64,000 nt of DNA. Origin: Plasmodiophora brassicae. Lineage: Eukaryota; Endomyxa: Phytomyxea; Phytomyxea; Plasmodiophorida. The position numbers were made by a program, and so were the translations under genes. The stretch lies in contig CP145413.1 of NCBI GenBank assembly GCA_036867785.1, forward strand, positions 558,001 to 622,000, written 5' to 3'. Shown piece by piece: positions 1-10,519 of this stretch; position 1 is the stretch's first letter; each line of letters starts with the position of its first letter. Under the pieces are notes generated by a model that ran no database searches, was not told the DNA's origin, and saw only the letters and a program-made list of their open reading frames with translations.

Positions 1-1583
1 CCACGTCGGGCTTGGCGGCATCATTGGCCGGCCATGGGAACGTCGCCGATCCCGACACTGGCCAGCGGCCCATCCAGGCACCACCACCACCCAGCTCTGG
101 GAGGCAATTGTTGACGCTGGCGGCCTGGCCTCTTTTGCCGGAAGTATACCCAGGGCTATTTTATTGAGCAGCGAGGCACGCCAACGGCATGGTACTCTGG
201 ACACGATTGAAACACCTGGTGCGAATGTGATACGGTTATGCCGAACTTGGGCGTCGGTCGTCCTGCCTTGTATAGTCGATCCTGGGCCCATTTCGGCTGG
301 TCGTCGCAGTGCGCGCTGAAGTATGGGCGGGCAAGGGCGAACGTGCCGGTACCGCGTTCGTGTCGACCATGGTCGGATGTAGACCTAAACGGTAGGCGGT
401 CGGCAGAACGCGAACAGCAATGCCCGGGTTACACAAAACAGGAGCTCCGGATGACGTTCCGTTGCCCTTGTGCCGCTGACCTACATTTCATATCGGAATT
501 CGAAATCGATGCCTTGATCAGCAAGAATCGACCATCGATGTCGGCAAGGTGCGTCCAAGGCTCCAAGCTCTCTGGGTTCAGTTGCTGGGAGCAGCGAACA
601 TTGTCGATCGGAAGAATGACGTCAGGCTGTCGTCCGGAGGGTGGATTCGGCCCATGCACGCTTCGCCATTTACCGTCGATAGGAACGTCACGCAGCACTT
701 GGAGCTAATCCGTGTACACACGTGGTCAGCCTATTGGCAGCATATAAAGGCATTCATTCGTCATCAGTTCCGCGTTCTATGTGATGCGGGTACCGGCGGG
801 CATGCCCATGAGAGTGAAGAATGAGATGGGTCATGGCATGGAGCGGTGCGGGCCCATTTCGGATGGTCCTCGGACTTGTTGCATAACATCGACATTACGT
901 CGCGACGCACGTTCAGATCGCATTCGTCCCGAACGTACACGTTGCCCGTCACCACTCTTGATAGGTTGCCTACGGGACGACGCGAACATCGATGTGCAAT
1001 GTTCAAACAAGCCCCCGAGTGCACAAATCGCATATTCTCGATCGGCTTGGATCGCTTTGCTACAAGATGAGACTCGGCGCATGACGCCTGTTTGCGGGTT
1101 GTGACTTGTGAAAACGAAAATCGAGCGGAGCCGTTCATTCTACAAGGACTGCCACTGGCGCGCGTCAACCCTCTGTGCTTGCAATGTGCAGGGTGATGTT
1201 GTTGTCGTTTGCGTTGCAATGAGCAGAATGCAGTCAGGAACGCTGGGCACAGCTACAGTACGTAGGCAGTGGCGCCCCGCGCCAGCCCAGCAACAAGTTC
1301 CTACCTAAACATGTTGCTGGGACATCGCGGTACTCCAATCGTGGGTGGACATCAACGTCGCTAATGCTCGCTCTGATTTCATGTCGTCTCTTGAATAACG
1401 TGCTGACGGGGTGTGCTGCGCCTCGTCGGATAGAAATACGTTCTGTCCTAACGACGAAGCCACGTAAGGATTCGGCAGCCCCTACTCAGCGCGACACCTT
1501 GCTGCATTTAGAATGTTGTGCCCCGTTGCTTGCTGTCTGGCACTATATAGGCCAAGTCCCAAATCGAGCTACGCCAATGTATA
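1..1583. other. Gene-poor left edge
   Basis: I see no gene I can support. Open frames here are short, overlap on both strands and show no family features. A 23-base motif starting GGGCCCATTTCGG occurs twice (284-306 and 850-872, two mismatches), which suggests decayed repeat DNA. The missing downstream part of the neighbouring WRAP73-type gene should lie here and does not. Confidence 0.5.
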
Positions 1584-1894
1584 TTACGCGAGTTGCCCGA
1601 TGGGGAATACCCAGACACGTGCACGAAGCAGCTGGACGCACATGAGGAGCTTCGAATCAGGAGACCATTCTGCGCAGGTTCAGCGGTGTCCACACGTACA
1701 ACCAGCCACCCGCGCGCCCTACCAATATGCTGGACAATGTCGCAGCACTCGCAGACATCAACGACCTCGAGCGTGTCCGCGTCGCGTACGGTGACGCGCA
1801 TCTCGTCCGCCGTCGCCAGCATCGACCCGCATGGCGAGTACTTGGCTGTCGCTGCGCCTTCGCTCGACACCTTAAACGGCTCCGAGAAGTCCAT
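1584..1894 (-). pseudogene. WRAP73 (WDR8)-type WD-repeat protein, 5' fragment only
   Basis: WRAP73 is a WD-repeat protein of centrosomes and basal bodies that helps spindle anchoring and ciliogenesis. Reading down from the ATG at 1894, the start MDFSEPFKVSS and the first WD blade, with VRDADTLEVVDV and then IVQHI, match the family N-terminus. A 53-nt GT-AG intron (1670-1722) restores the frame into EWSPDSKLLMCVQ, again as expected. The frame then stops at 1584 after about 85 residues, whereas the family has roughly 450 or more. No later WD blades appear in the 1.5 kb beyond. It is either a gene broken by rearrangement or a partial copy. Family call is strong; broken status is inferred. Confidence 0.75.
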
Positions 1895-2002
1895 CGCGAG
1901 TCGCGACCTATGAACCGATGCGGCGCGGCGCGCGCCCCGCGCGACCCTGCTCTTCCCCGCACGCGCTCTACCAGGTGCAATATGCGCCGTTTATGACGGA
2001 GG

Positions 2003-2334
2003 TCAACGAGCCCGGATCATGCCCTTGATGGTCTTGGCGTCCGCCCCGGTGATGTAGTCGGTCTTGCGAAGGCGCTGGACTTTCACGCCGTTATTCGACT
2101 GCGCGCGATGACGACGCCCGATCGCTGAACTGCGCTCCAGGGATGAACAACCGTCCGTCGCCTGTCCACACCCGGGAGAGGCGCCTACCATTTCAGCTTA
2201 CCCTTGCCGGTGACCCGCACGCGTTTCGCCATCCCTTTATGCGTCTTCAGACGGGTGGCGAACCAGGCCACCGAGTGCCCCAGGGCGGCGCGAACCGCGC
2301 CGCCGCCCACGAACCGGGCCAACGACGTAAACAT
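2003..2334 (-). CDS. Mitochondrial ribosomal protein bL35 (MRPL35)
   Basis: Structural protein of the mitochondrial large ribosomal subunit. The N-terminus from the ATG at 2334 is Arg/Ala-rich without acidic residues, like a mitochondrial targeting peptide. It is followed by the bL35 signature RLKTHKGMAKRVRVTGKGKL. A 61-nt intron (2128-2188, GTAGGC...GCAG) joins this to a basic C-terminal part with GRRHRAQS, RLRKTDYITGADAKTIKGMI and a stop at 2003. The bacterial counterpart has the same order: KTHKGAAKRFK, a basic middle and an ending rich in K/R/I. About 90 residues remain, close to bL35 plus presequence. It shares orientation with the WRAP73 fragment, 108 bp away. Confidence 0.85.
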
Positions 2335-2575
2335 GCCCGGCGCCGGCCAACACCGAAAGGCCGCGGGCTGCAGCGGGCCCCGTGACGTCCCCCCACCCCG
2401 CGCCGAATCTGAAAGTACATGGCACTTTGGGAGGCTTGCAACGCTGCCAGCTTGATACACGTTGCCCAACATGATCGGGGTGAAAGACGACGCCGAGACC
2501 ACTGAATCCGTCCTGCCCGATAAACTGGAGACGCATTCGCTCAACAACAATGACGCAGACGACGACGACGCTAAG

Positions 2576-2640
2576 GAGTACGTGCCCTTGTGTCCACTGG
2601 CGAAGCTCTCGCATCGCAAAGGCGTTACAGGAGTTCGTCC
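2576..2640 (+). repeat. Dispersed repeat R3, copy 1
   Basis: Begins at GTACGTGCCCTTGTG and matches 51052-51115 at roughly four of five positions, including CTCTCGCATCGCAAAG and TACAGGAGTTC. Flanks do not match. The plus-frame reading (YVPLCPL, then LSHRK) is kept in both copies. Nature unknown. Confidence 0.7.
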
Positions 2641-3090
2641 ACCATGCTGAGGAGGTTCACATGAAAGCCGAAAGCGCGAGTGGCGCCGCGATCTTCGTCT
2701 GGCCTACAGCACGTTGACATCGTTGCCGCGTAGGTACCCAGCGAAACAACGAACTGCCGCAATGTCGCTTCGATGCGATGTTCACGAAAAGCGCCGGACC
2801 GTTATCTTCCAGTGCTGGTCGTATCTTCCGGGTGCCGATTCGTCATATCTTCCAGCGCCAGCCCGTCATATTCTTTCAGTCCGAAACCCGACCAGCATCG
2901 CTTCGGCAGCCGTCCGAGTCGCCTTGGCGAGCTCGTCTATGGTCGGTCGGCTCGTCTCATCGACAGGAGATACGTCCCTGGATTGCCGGTTGTCTTGCGC
3001 AGGTTGTTCAGGACGTCGGGCAGATCGGCAAAGAGGTCGACGACGTACCGGCCCTCTTTGGAATCCGTTCACCGAGCGGATGTGCTCATC

Positions 3091-3457
3091 ATCGAGGGCA
3101 CCCTTACGTTGTTCTAACGTTACCGACCGAACTTGCCAGCTCGTGTAGCGCTGACACAGGCATTCCTCGACGTCGCCACAGGGACTGTGGCATCGTGGCT
3201 GGCCAGGTTCCAGATAACATGCACCGAGCGGACACGGATGCTTCCATTACCGCAACCGTTTCGCGGCTGCCCTCCATCCTTCTTCTACGCCGAGCATCCA
3301 TTCGCGTCGTCAGGAGGCGACGTCAACAACGATTAAGAGTGGGTACATAGTCGCTGGATAGTCTGCGATTTCGGGCTGTTGCCGAAATGTCGCGCTGTGA
3401 TTACAACCGGCATTGCCGTCGTCTTCGTTTCTGTTCATGAACTCGCTGTTACTGATG
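3091..3457 (+). repeat. Dispersed repeat R1, copy 1
   Basis: About 365 bp aligning by eye with 43508-43858 in the same orientation, with scattered substitutions and indels. Shared blocks include GGCACCCTTACGTTGTTCTA, CATCCTTCTTCTACGC, GGGCTGTTGCCGAAATGTCG and GTTCATGAACTCGCTG. No open frame of useful length is conserved, so this looks like an old copy of a non-coding or degraded mobile element. Confidence 0.8.
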
Positions 3458-3464
3458 ATGTCAA

Positions 3465-3560
3465 CATCTGGCGCCTGTGCCTTTGAGTGTATATGTGCGT
3501 TCGTTTGTTGTTCCCTTCTAACACCAAACGACGACCACACGTGCACACCGCAATCCAGCA
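3465..3560 (+). repeat. Dispersed repeat R2, copy 1
   Basis: About 95 bp beginning CATCTGGCGCCTGTGCC, with relatives at 46968-47078 (opposite strand) and 47310-47412 (same strand). Two conserved cores are GTGCGTTCG-like sequence and ACGACGACCACACGTGCA-like sequence. It abuts the end of R1 copy 1, so R1 and R2 may be parts of one longer element. Confidence 0.7.
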
Positions 3561-3908
3561 GCAGGGAGGGCGGCATGGTCGTGAAGACCGTCGGGTCGGT
3601 ACCGGGAGCCGTCAAACATCGCCACGAGTATGCGCGTCGGCGACGACCGTCACGGTCAGGGTCGGTTGACAGCTGGTCAGGCGCGCCAGCTGTTGCTGTT
3701 GGACGCGAAGACGGTCGATCTCCTCCTGCCTTGCGGTCTTTGCCTCCGCTTCGGCAATTCGGGTATCGATCACGGCCGGGCGGCCACTGACGTCGCAGAC
3801 ATGACATTGTTCCCCGTCAGCACCAGGACAAGCTGCTGGGCCTGGTCGGAGCGGTCTGTCGGCTGGCATTCGCACACCTACGGAGTGATGCGCCGGTCGT
3901 CATGCCGG

Positions 3909-5906
3909 ATGCTGGCCCGGCAGGTCGGCGTGTGGGCCCGTGCGCCACACGCTGTTCGCGTTCTGGCGTGCAGCAGGTCGGCGTCGTCGTCGACCGGCAA
4001 AGCGACTGACAATGGGGCGGGCTTGACGCCGTTGCCCTTTAAGCAGCGGCAGTTCCCGACGACGCGACGCCCGCCGTCGCCGCTCAGCCGACGCGAGTTC
4101 GATGTCCTGCGGTTCAAAGCGGATGGGGAGTTCACGAAGGAGAAAGTCTCCGTCGAAGACCTGCTGAAGGTTTCGGGAATGTAATCGTCGTGTTGCTTCG
4201 TCGACGCTGCCCACGGCTGACGATGACCCACTCAGATATGCTCGCGATCTCCTCCTGCTTGATACGAGCCACGGGAACCCGCACAGCGTCATCCTGCCAC
4301 GAGGTGATAGTCTCCTTGTGAACTTCTTCGTCAAAGCCATCGTTTATCGCGACCGTGCCATCATCTTCGATGCTAACAAGTTGGGAACGCGTCGCGAATC
4401 TCCATAATGACGTGGCTTCCTGACGATGTCTTTCCGTCTCATCATAGATCAACGATTGTCGCGTTTGCCAATAGTTTCAAAACGTATCTGACGTCGGCCT
4501 CCGATAAAAGGCTTGCATTCGAACTGCGAGCAGTTGAAGGCATACTTAGCCTCGGATGCGAGCGTCATTACAGGAGGCTGTAGGTCCCCCTCGCTTTGGC
4601 ATGTCCACCTAGCCGTCTGATCATTGCTTCAGGTCACTATACGGTCCTGTTATTCAGGCTCTTCTGAATCAGTTGACCGATCAACTGGAAGGCGAGGCAA
4701 TTCTGCGGCGTCTGCTGGCAGTGAAGAATAGTCTGTCCAGTTTCGAAGTGGACTCCCAGGAGTATAAGACGACGATGACGGACTTGTTGAACAACGACGA
4801 GGACATGGCCAACATGAACCTGACCCTGCGATCACAGTTGGCTCCAGGTGAGACTGTGGATCGATCGGAGCATCAAGACGTCGAGCTTATGATCGAGGTT
4901 TGCTCCAAACTGCGTGTCCTGATGCTTACACTATTGTGCTAAACTCTTCTACGTAGTCATATTTGCGGCAGATGACCGAGATGTATCAGCACGCGTAAGT
5001 CTTCGTGAAGTTTCGCTGTTCAGTGTCAGCGATGACAATCTCGTGTGTTTGTCAGGTATTATCTTCGGAAGAGCATCGAGTCAGCCCAGGAGATTCTTAA
5101 TATCAACCTTTCCAGCCATCGAAACCGCATGATTAAGATGGACCTTCAGATGGTGCGTCCGGCCGTTACTCGGTGGTGGTCGACTTGGTAATCGCTAACC
5201 GGGAAACAACGCAGGCAATGGGGAGCGTCAGTCTTGCTGCTAGTGCCGTCATCGCCTCGACTTTCGGCATGAATCTTGTAGGTGTATATGGCGTCCTTAA
5301 TGTCTCCTTCCACTGATCGAGGGGATGTCAGCCGTCGGGCTTTGAGGCCAGCCCCACCGCGTTCTGGGCAATGGCCACAAGCATTATCGTTATTGCCCCG
5401 ATCATTTACGCCGCCTGCCATAGATACGCCGAAGGTACGCGTCCGACTGCGGTAGTGCCACGTCGCATATTCTGAAGGTTGCCGGTGAAAGGTTCCCCGC
5501 GATCATCGCAGTACGTCATGGAGGTCAAATCCATTGACAGCCTGCTCGCAAACATTAGCGAAGTTGAGCAAGTCCTCGTTAACCATGCGTGCGATGACGT
5601 TGGCATCGATCGCGAGCAGTTCCGTGCGCTGTACGGCCGTCCATGCGGTGGCTTTGTTCGTGCGCGCCGCTGATCCCTTGCTGTACACAGGTTGCAACTG
5701 GAAACCGGACGCGCGGTTCGCGCCGAGGAGGCTCAGATGCTGTTCGATGTGTTCAACGTACCGCAAGACGAGAAAATCACATTCCAGAAGTATCTCAACT
5801 CGCTGAACAGGAGGGGGATCCGGGAAAATGGTTTCTTGCAAACATGACACCTGTTGCGACGTCACACAACCGCTGTGCTTCGGTTCTGTCTCCTGTATTG
5901 CCATAG
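3909..5906 (+). CDS. MRS2/CorA-family Mg2+ channel with C-terminal EF-hand-like extension
   Basis: Predicted inner-mitochondrial-membrane magnesium channel. The ATG at 3909 opens a basic presequence (MLARQVGVWARAPHAVRV). After it comes the MRS2 core: RFKADGEFTKEKVS, a splice into YARDLLLLDTS, then ILPRGDSLLVNFFVKAI and AIIFDANK, LAFELRAVEGIL, a long helical stretch (HQDVELMIE, YLRQMTEMYQ) and the pore motif FGMN near 5270, with a second membrane segment (AFWAMATSIIVIAPIIYAA). MRS2 proteins usually end soon after. Here a 57-nt intron can join ACHRYAEG to about 100 more residues containing two EF-hand-like helix-loop-helix units (DDVGIDREQF; FDVFNVPQDEKITFQKYL), both lacking full Ca2+ ligands. 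Read through that intron, the frame would stop at 5475. Core call is strong; the tail rests on splicing. It ends 37 bp from convergent CK2 alpha. Confidence 0.85.
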
Positions 5907-5943
5907 TAGTGCGCCCCCGCCGTGCACAGACATTCGTCGATAT

Positions 5944-7089
5944 TCACTGGGCCATCGCATCGCCGACTTCGGCCCTGATCGGGTCGAAATACGAGTGCGC
6001 CATGGCCTCCTGGCAGGTCAGCCGTGCTTGATGGTCGTATTGCAGCAGGCTGTTCAACAGGTCCATGGCCTCGTCCGACACGAGCGCCCGATTGTCGGGC
6101 GTAATGAACGAGCTCCAGGGCTTGCGCGGGAAGTTGCTTAGCAACCCATCGAAGTGCTTGTCCAGCACCAGATTGTACTTCTCAAGGTACGCGTTCAGGT
6201 CCTTGGTGCCCAGGACACGGGCGATCTTGACAAGCTGGTCGTAGTTGTCCCGTCCCTGGAAGAACGGCTCCTTCTTGAATATCATGCCGGCGAACATGCA
6301 GCCGAGGCTCCAGAGGTCCAGAGAGTAATCATAGTCACGCAGGTCGACGAGCAATTCCGGGCCTGCCGGTGATCGCGGGTTAGCAAACGGCATGGGGTGG
6401 GCGTGTTGCCAGCATACCTTTGAAGTACCGAGATGCGACCCGGACATTGTACTCCTTGCCGGGATGGTAGAATTCGGCGAGACCCCAATCAATCAAGCGC
6501 ACCTCCCGCTTGTTGTGGTCGATCATGACGTTGTGCGGTTTCACATCACGATGCATGACGCCACGCGAATGGCAAGCATCAAGGGCGATCAGGATCTGGT
6601 ACATGTAGTACCGAATGTCGTAGTCGGATAGAGTCGGGTACAGAACCTGACGTGCGACGGTTAGCACAGCGGGTCGGCGCGGCCAAAGCACAACCCACAG
6701 ACCTTGAAGTCGATAGTGTCGACGTATTCAAAGATTAGGGAAGGGGTTTTGGACTGGGGATCCCTGACGATGTCGAGCAATGTGATGACATTCGGGCAGC
6801 CGCACAGGTTTTGCAGAATCTTCACTTCGCGCTTGATCTTCTTCTTCTTGACGGGTTTCAGGATCTTGATCACGCACGGCGCATTAAGCCTGGTGTTGAA
6901 CCCCTCGAACACCTCCGAATACTTTCCACGTCCAATCTTGCGGACGATCTCGTAATCCTCCTGCGACCTCCAGTTGATCTGGAACGACTCGTAGTCCCAG
7001 TACTCCTTCGGCTGCTCGACGTTGGCGTTGACATACGCCCGGGCGACACTGGCCACACCGCGATTCCGATTGCGCACCGATGAGCTCAT
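5944..7089 (-). CDS. CSNK2A: Casein kinase II catalytic subunit alpha
   Basis: Constitutively active Ser/Thr kinase of nucleus and cytosol with acidic substrates. Three exons are joined by introns near 6.64-6.69 kb and 6.36-6.41 kb. In order: [15 protein letters not shown], the Gly-rich loop [12 protein letters not shown], the VAIK-equivalent lysine in [17 protein letters not shown] (the CK2 basic cluster), catalytic [12 protein letters not shown], the CK2-specific [15 protein letters not shown] in place of DFG, and SRYFKG joined to [15 protein letters not shown]. The length of about 340 residues is typical. The ATG at 7089 ([11 protein letters not shown]) is preferred over the longer open frame to 7134 because the family starts close to this point. 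Identity is essentially certain. Confidence 0.97.
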
Positions 7090-7384
7090 TGCCAGGCGCA
7101 GCGAGCGTCCAGCGATGCCAGCAGTCCTGGTCACCGTTGTCGTCGTCTGGCAACCGCGTCACAACAGCTTCGCGGACTCCGCCACCCCACCTCTTCCTGT
7201 CGCGTTGGGCGTTGTTATACGCTGCGGGCTAAAGCACCTTCCAGGAGGTGAACAATTGAGCAGGTGAGTGAACCGGGCGATTGTGTTTAAATGCTGAACT
7301 CAGTCTCGTCCAACGCGACATAGAGCCGAGAGTAATTGCTCACCACTCAGGCACTCACCAGTCGTATCCAAGCCCCCTCCCCCA
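7090..7384. other. CK2 alpha upstream region
   Basis: About 300 bp between the CK2 alpha start and the CACTG-ended element. It contains the CK2 promoter side and a CT/C-rich tract next to the element end. I see no gene. Confidence 0.4.
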
Positions 7385-7742
7385 TTGCACTGGACCGAAA
7401 ATAAATTCATTCGCAATACAAAACTCCGCATATTGCCGATGTACCCAGATATGATACATTGACGATATAGAACGATGTACCCTGTCTGCGCAGTCCAGTA
7501 GGTTGAAGCCATATATAACTGCATTCCGACTGCGCGGCGCAATACATCCCCGACATGTAGATCTGTACTCAACATGCACTGCGTAATACGTCGCAGGACA
7601 TCCGATCGCTGACAGCTGTATCGACAATGTATGGGCGGAATACTTGTTCTGTATCCGACCACGATACATTGTGAGTACGAATGCCATTTTTCCAAGACTT
7701 CTGAAACGAATGGATTCGCGTACTGTATTCACATTTCACAGC

Positions 7743-8532
7743 TCAGAATTTTCTGTGACAATACCATCGTCCCTTGCCGTTCGACGGGAGCGTCATTGCC
7801 GTGCTAGATGCCGCCGGATCCAATTGCCGACGTGACGCGGCAAGTCGACCTTGGTGGAGAGCGTTACGTACGTTGTCGAACATCGGGCACTGGAGTGCTA
7901 TTTCACTTCGCAGCACTTCCAGGAAGCAAAACCATTCTTGCGGAAGGCCCTGTTGCAGCAGCAGACCGACACAGCGGTCAACGATTCCAACGTCCGCGTT
8001 GACAGCGATGCCGTGGTCATCCATCATCAAGCTCGGATGATCGACAAGGCACGCTTTCTGCCTCTTGACAGGGCTCTTGTTGCTTGTTGAGATGCCTGAG
8101 GCGAGCCGTCGATGCTTGAGCTCATTTTGGATGACTGTAACGCATCCCAATAAGAAGCAAGGCCGACATGGCACGCTTAACCGAACTTACAGATTTTGAT
8201 TTCTTCGAACGGAAACGTCTCAGCAACGGCCTGCTCGATCTGGTGTTCCTCCACAAGCCATTGCTGTACCCGTCTTGGCAACTCCTTTTTAGTAGACAAG
8301 GCCACAACATCTGCCAGCTTGTGGTCCAGGACCAACCTGACAACGGAACATGTCAAATTTGTTGCAAACGAGATATAGATTCTACATACTGCCTCAACGT
8401 TTCCTTGCACAAGAGAAATTGAACGCGCGCCGAGACGTTTCTCTGGCGGACACCTTTGCCGAGAAATGACTGCAGGTGAGACTGGATCAATAGACGGTCC
8501 AGTCTTTGCACTGCCGCTGCCGCCATTCCCAT
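7743..8532 (-). CDS. Unknown protein encoded in the CACTG-ended element (minus-strand gene)
   Basis: A 213-residue product in three exons. The introns at 8337-8389 (GTATGT...CAG, 53 nt) and 8096-8190 (GTAAGTTCGG...CAG, 95 nt) have good consensus and keep the frame. The start at 8532 (MGMAAAAVQRLDRLLIQ) follows an in-frame stop. The protein looks helical and mixed-charge: KETLRQLVLDHKLADVVAL, then KKELPRRVQQWLVEEHQIE, a basic SNKSPVKRQK stretch that could be a nuclear signal, then DHPSLMMDDHG and DRCVGLLLQQGLPQEWFCF. I recognise no family. Position inside a terminal-repeat element suggests an element gene, perhaps DNA-binding, but that is inference. Confidence 0.5.
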
Positions 8533-9080
8533 GTTTTTCCCTCACTGCTAAAGGAAGACCATTCAAACGTATGATAGTGCGATCGTGTGTCGTCGGTGCA
8601 ACCTTTCTTCCCGATCGGACACGGGTGGTGAAAAGACAGTTGATTCGGAGGAGACGCAGCCAGGCCGTCACGACGAGACTGCTTGTCTTCGTCTTCCAGG
8701 GACGCGATTGGCGAAGGCGGAACCCCGGCTGGCGCGGCTCGAACGCGACTTCGCGAACGTCCGCCTGCCGGCGAGAAGATGCGGGCGCCATCGACGTCGT
8801 ACGGTAGTCCTTTCAAATAACGCGCCTCCGCGGCCTCCTCCGCCCTCGCGGATGTTGTCGGAGTCCGTGATCCACTCAATATTAGGGCGAACCTCAATAT
8901 ACCGCAGCACGCGCACGACATGGCAATGTTTTCGATGTTTAAAGACACCATTTTCCGGCGCAACCCATGGCCGTGACGGTACGATGTGGTTGCCTGGGTG
9001 ACTCACGTGCCGGCGTCTGCCCCGATGGGGCGGAGATCGATGGGTTTAGTCTCGTGACAGTACAGTGCTTCCCGGTGCAG

Positions 9081-10519
9081 GTCGAGCCTATGCGACGTGG
9101 TACTACGAGGCACCGCGTATCGATGTCACCCCCCAAACGCAACGTCCGCCACCGCGCGACCGCGTCCGATTCCAGTCGTCTGTGGCCGCCAACGAATTCG
9201 TCGCGCTCACCATGGGATCCACGAGTTCCATCGCGCCGGGATTCGTTACCATCCGGGGATGGTAACCAGGTGCCGCTGCATCTCAACCGCGGAGGGTTGT
9301 CCCCACCCTATGACAGTGATGTCAGGGGAGCACTGTCACTTGACGACAACCCGCAAGGGCGCCCCGTTGGCGGTATACCGCGACACTCTGGAAGCGCGGC
9401 CCTACTAGTCTTCGTAATGATGAAGACGACGGCTGAACCCCGCTGGAAAGCACCGACGAGGACGGCAGGTGCTCCTCAGATAGCGTTGCAGTTTCGCCGC
9501 TGTCTGACAAAGCTCGAGATGCTGCCGCCCGTTTCGTTTTACAATATCAGTAAGTTGATCGACTGGACTCTGCTCTCAGGCAGACAACTTATGGGAGCGT
9601 CACTGTAGGTGCCTTCCTTTAAGTCCACGTTCCCGATATATAGTGTCAAGTACGTCGGTCCAGGTCGCGGCTTTGTCTGGACTTCCCCTATAGAATGATG
9701 GATCGACAAGGGGGCAGCCAAGGAACATTTCCGCAAATTACCAGATAACGTCAGCTGCGGTGAGGCTGAGGTAATCAACGCATGCATCTAATTGGTCCCT
9801 TTGGCGATATGTCTGTTGATAGCCGTTACTCTCCTCAGGTGTGGCCGTAGTTCGGAATACTCCTGCAATCATGGGAATCCTCTCGTGTTTGGGCAAATGC
9901 GATATTCTGGCATGGATGTGGCGGCGAACATTATGTCGTTGGAATTCCCCGAACATCAGGCGAAACCCTTCATCTTATCACTGGACATTCGATGCTGGAT
10001 CCATCAACCTTGTCACACAAGGACTGGCAAGCGTTCAAGGAACATCCATGGGCTCTGCACTACCTGGAGGCATGCAGTAGGTTCGCTGAAACGACGGTCG
10101 CGCGAGTCGGTAACTATGACGAAGTGACAGGCGCTATCGACGTCTTTGACGAGTTCTGTCATGATAGTTACGGCTGCTGTCTACTTCCATCAAATGCCAC
10201 AACCTTCCAAAGTGTGAAGTTCGGTACGATTGCTCTTTATATTGCACCCACCTATAGTTACTAACGCATGCATCGTCCAGGACATGTAAGGTGGCAGGCG
10301 CGACATGGCCGTCATTCGACAACCGACAACGATTACGTTGCGGCATTCGCTGATACAAACGGGGACGTGCACTTAGGAGCAATCAACGAAGTACTTCGCA
10401 TCGAGATGCCGCTGGCGCCGCCGCGTTTAGCGATACAATCGCTAACGCTTGAATTACTCCACTGCAGCGGTAAAGCACGGCTCCACCTGGTTGACTCCTT
10501 GATTCACCATTTGCTATGA
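9081..10519 (+). CDS. Unknown protein encoded in the CACTG-ended element (plus-strand exons)
   Basis: Best supported are the last two exons. One opens at 9851 after an acceptor and reads FGILLQSWESSRVWANAIFW, then GCGGEHYVVGIPR and DWQAFKEHPWALHYLEACSR. It ends at 10223. A 57-nt intron with a textbook TACTAAC branch site (10259-10265) leads to HVRWQARHGRHSTTDNDYVA and a stop at 10519. Likely upstream exons lie near 9081-9263 (YYEAPRIDVTPQTQ, RDRVRFQSSVAANEF) and about 9440-9558, the latter ending at a GTAAGT donor. The last exon loosely recalls the C-termini of CACTA/KDZ-type element proteins, where a conserved basic region precedes a short beta-rich tail. Start and full exon set are unresolved. 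Confidence 0.4.

Larger units (their letters stand above)
2335..3908. other. Intergenic repeat-rich stretch before MRS2
   Basis: About 1.6 kb without a gene I can support. It holds three copies of sequences that recur elsewhere in the window: a 65-bp stretch at 2576-2640, a roughly 365-bp repeat at 3091-3457 and a 95-bp repeat at 3465-3560, each listed separately. Short frames across it look like shadows of decayed repeats. Confidence 0.5.

Noticed and set aside
284-872. Two 23-base GGGCCCATTTCGG motifs as a regulatory pair
   Set aside because: Similarity ends at once on both sides and no gene start is near; reported only as decayed repeat.
5518-5906. Separate small EF-hand-like gene starting at 5518
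   Set aside because: A consensus 57-nt intron joins the same frame to the MRS2 gene with correct phase, and only 42 bp would otherwise separate them. Not fully excluded.
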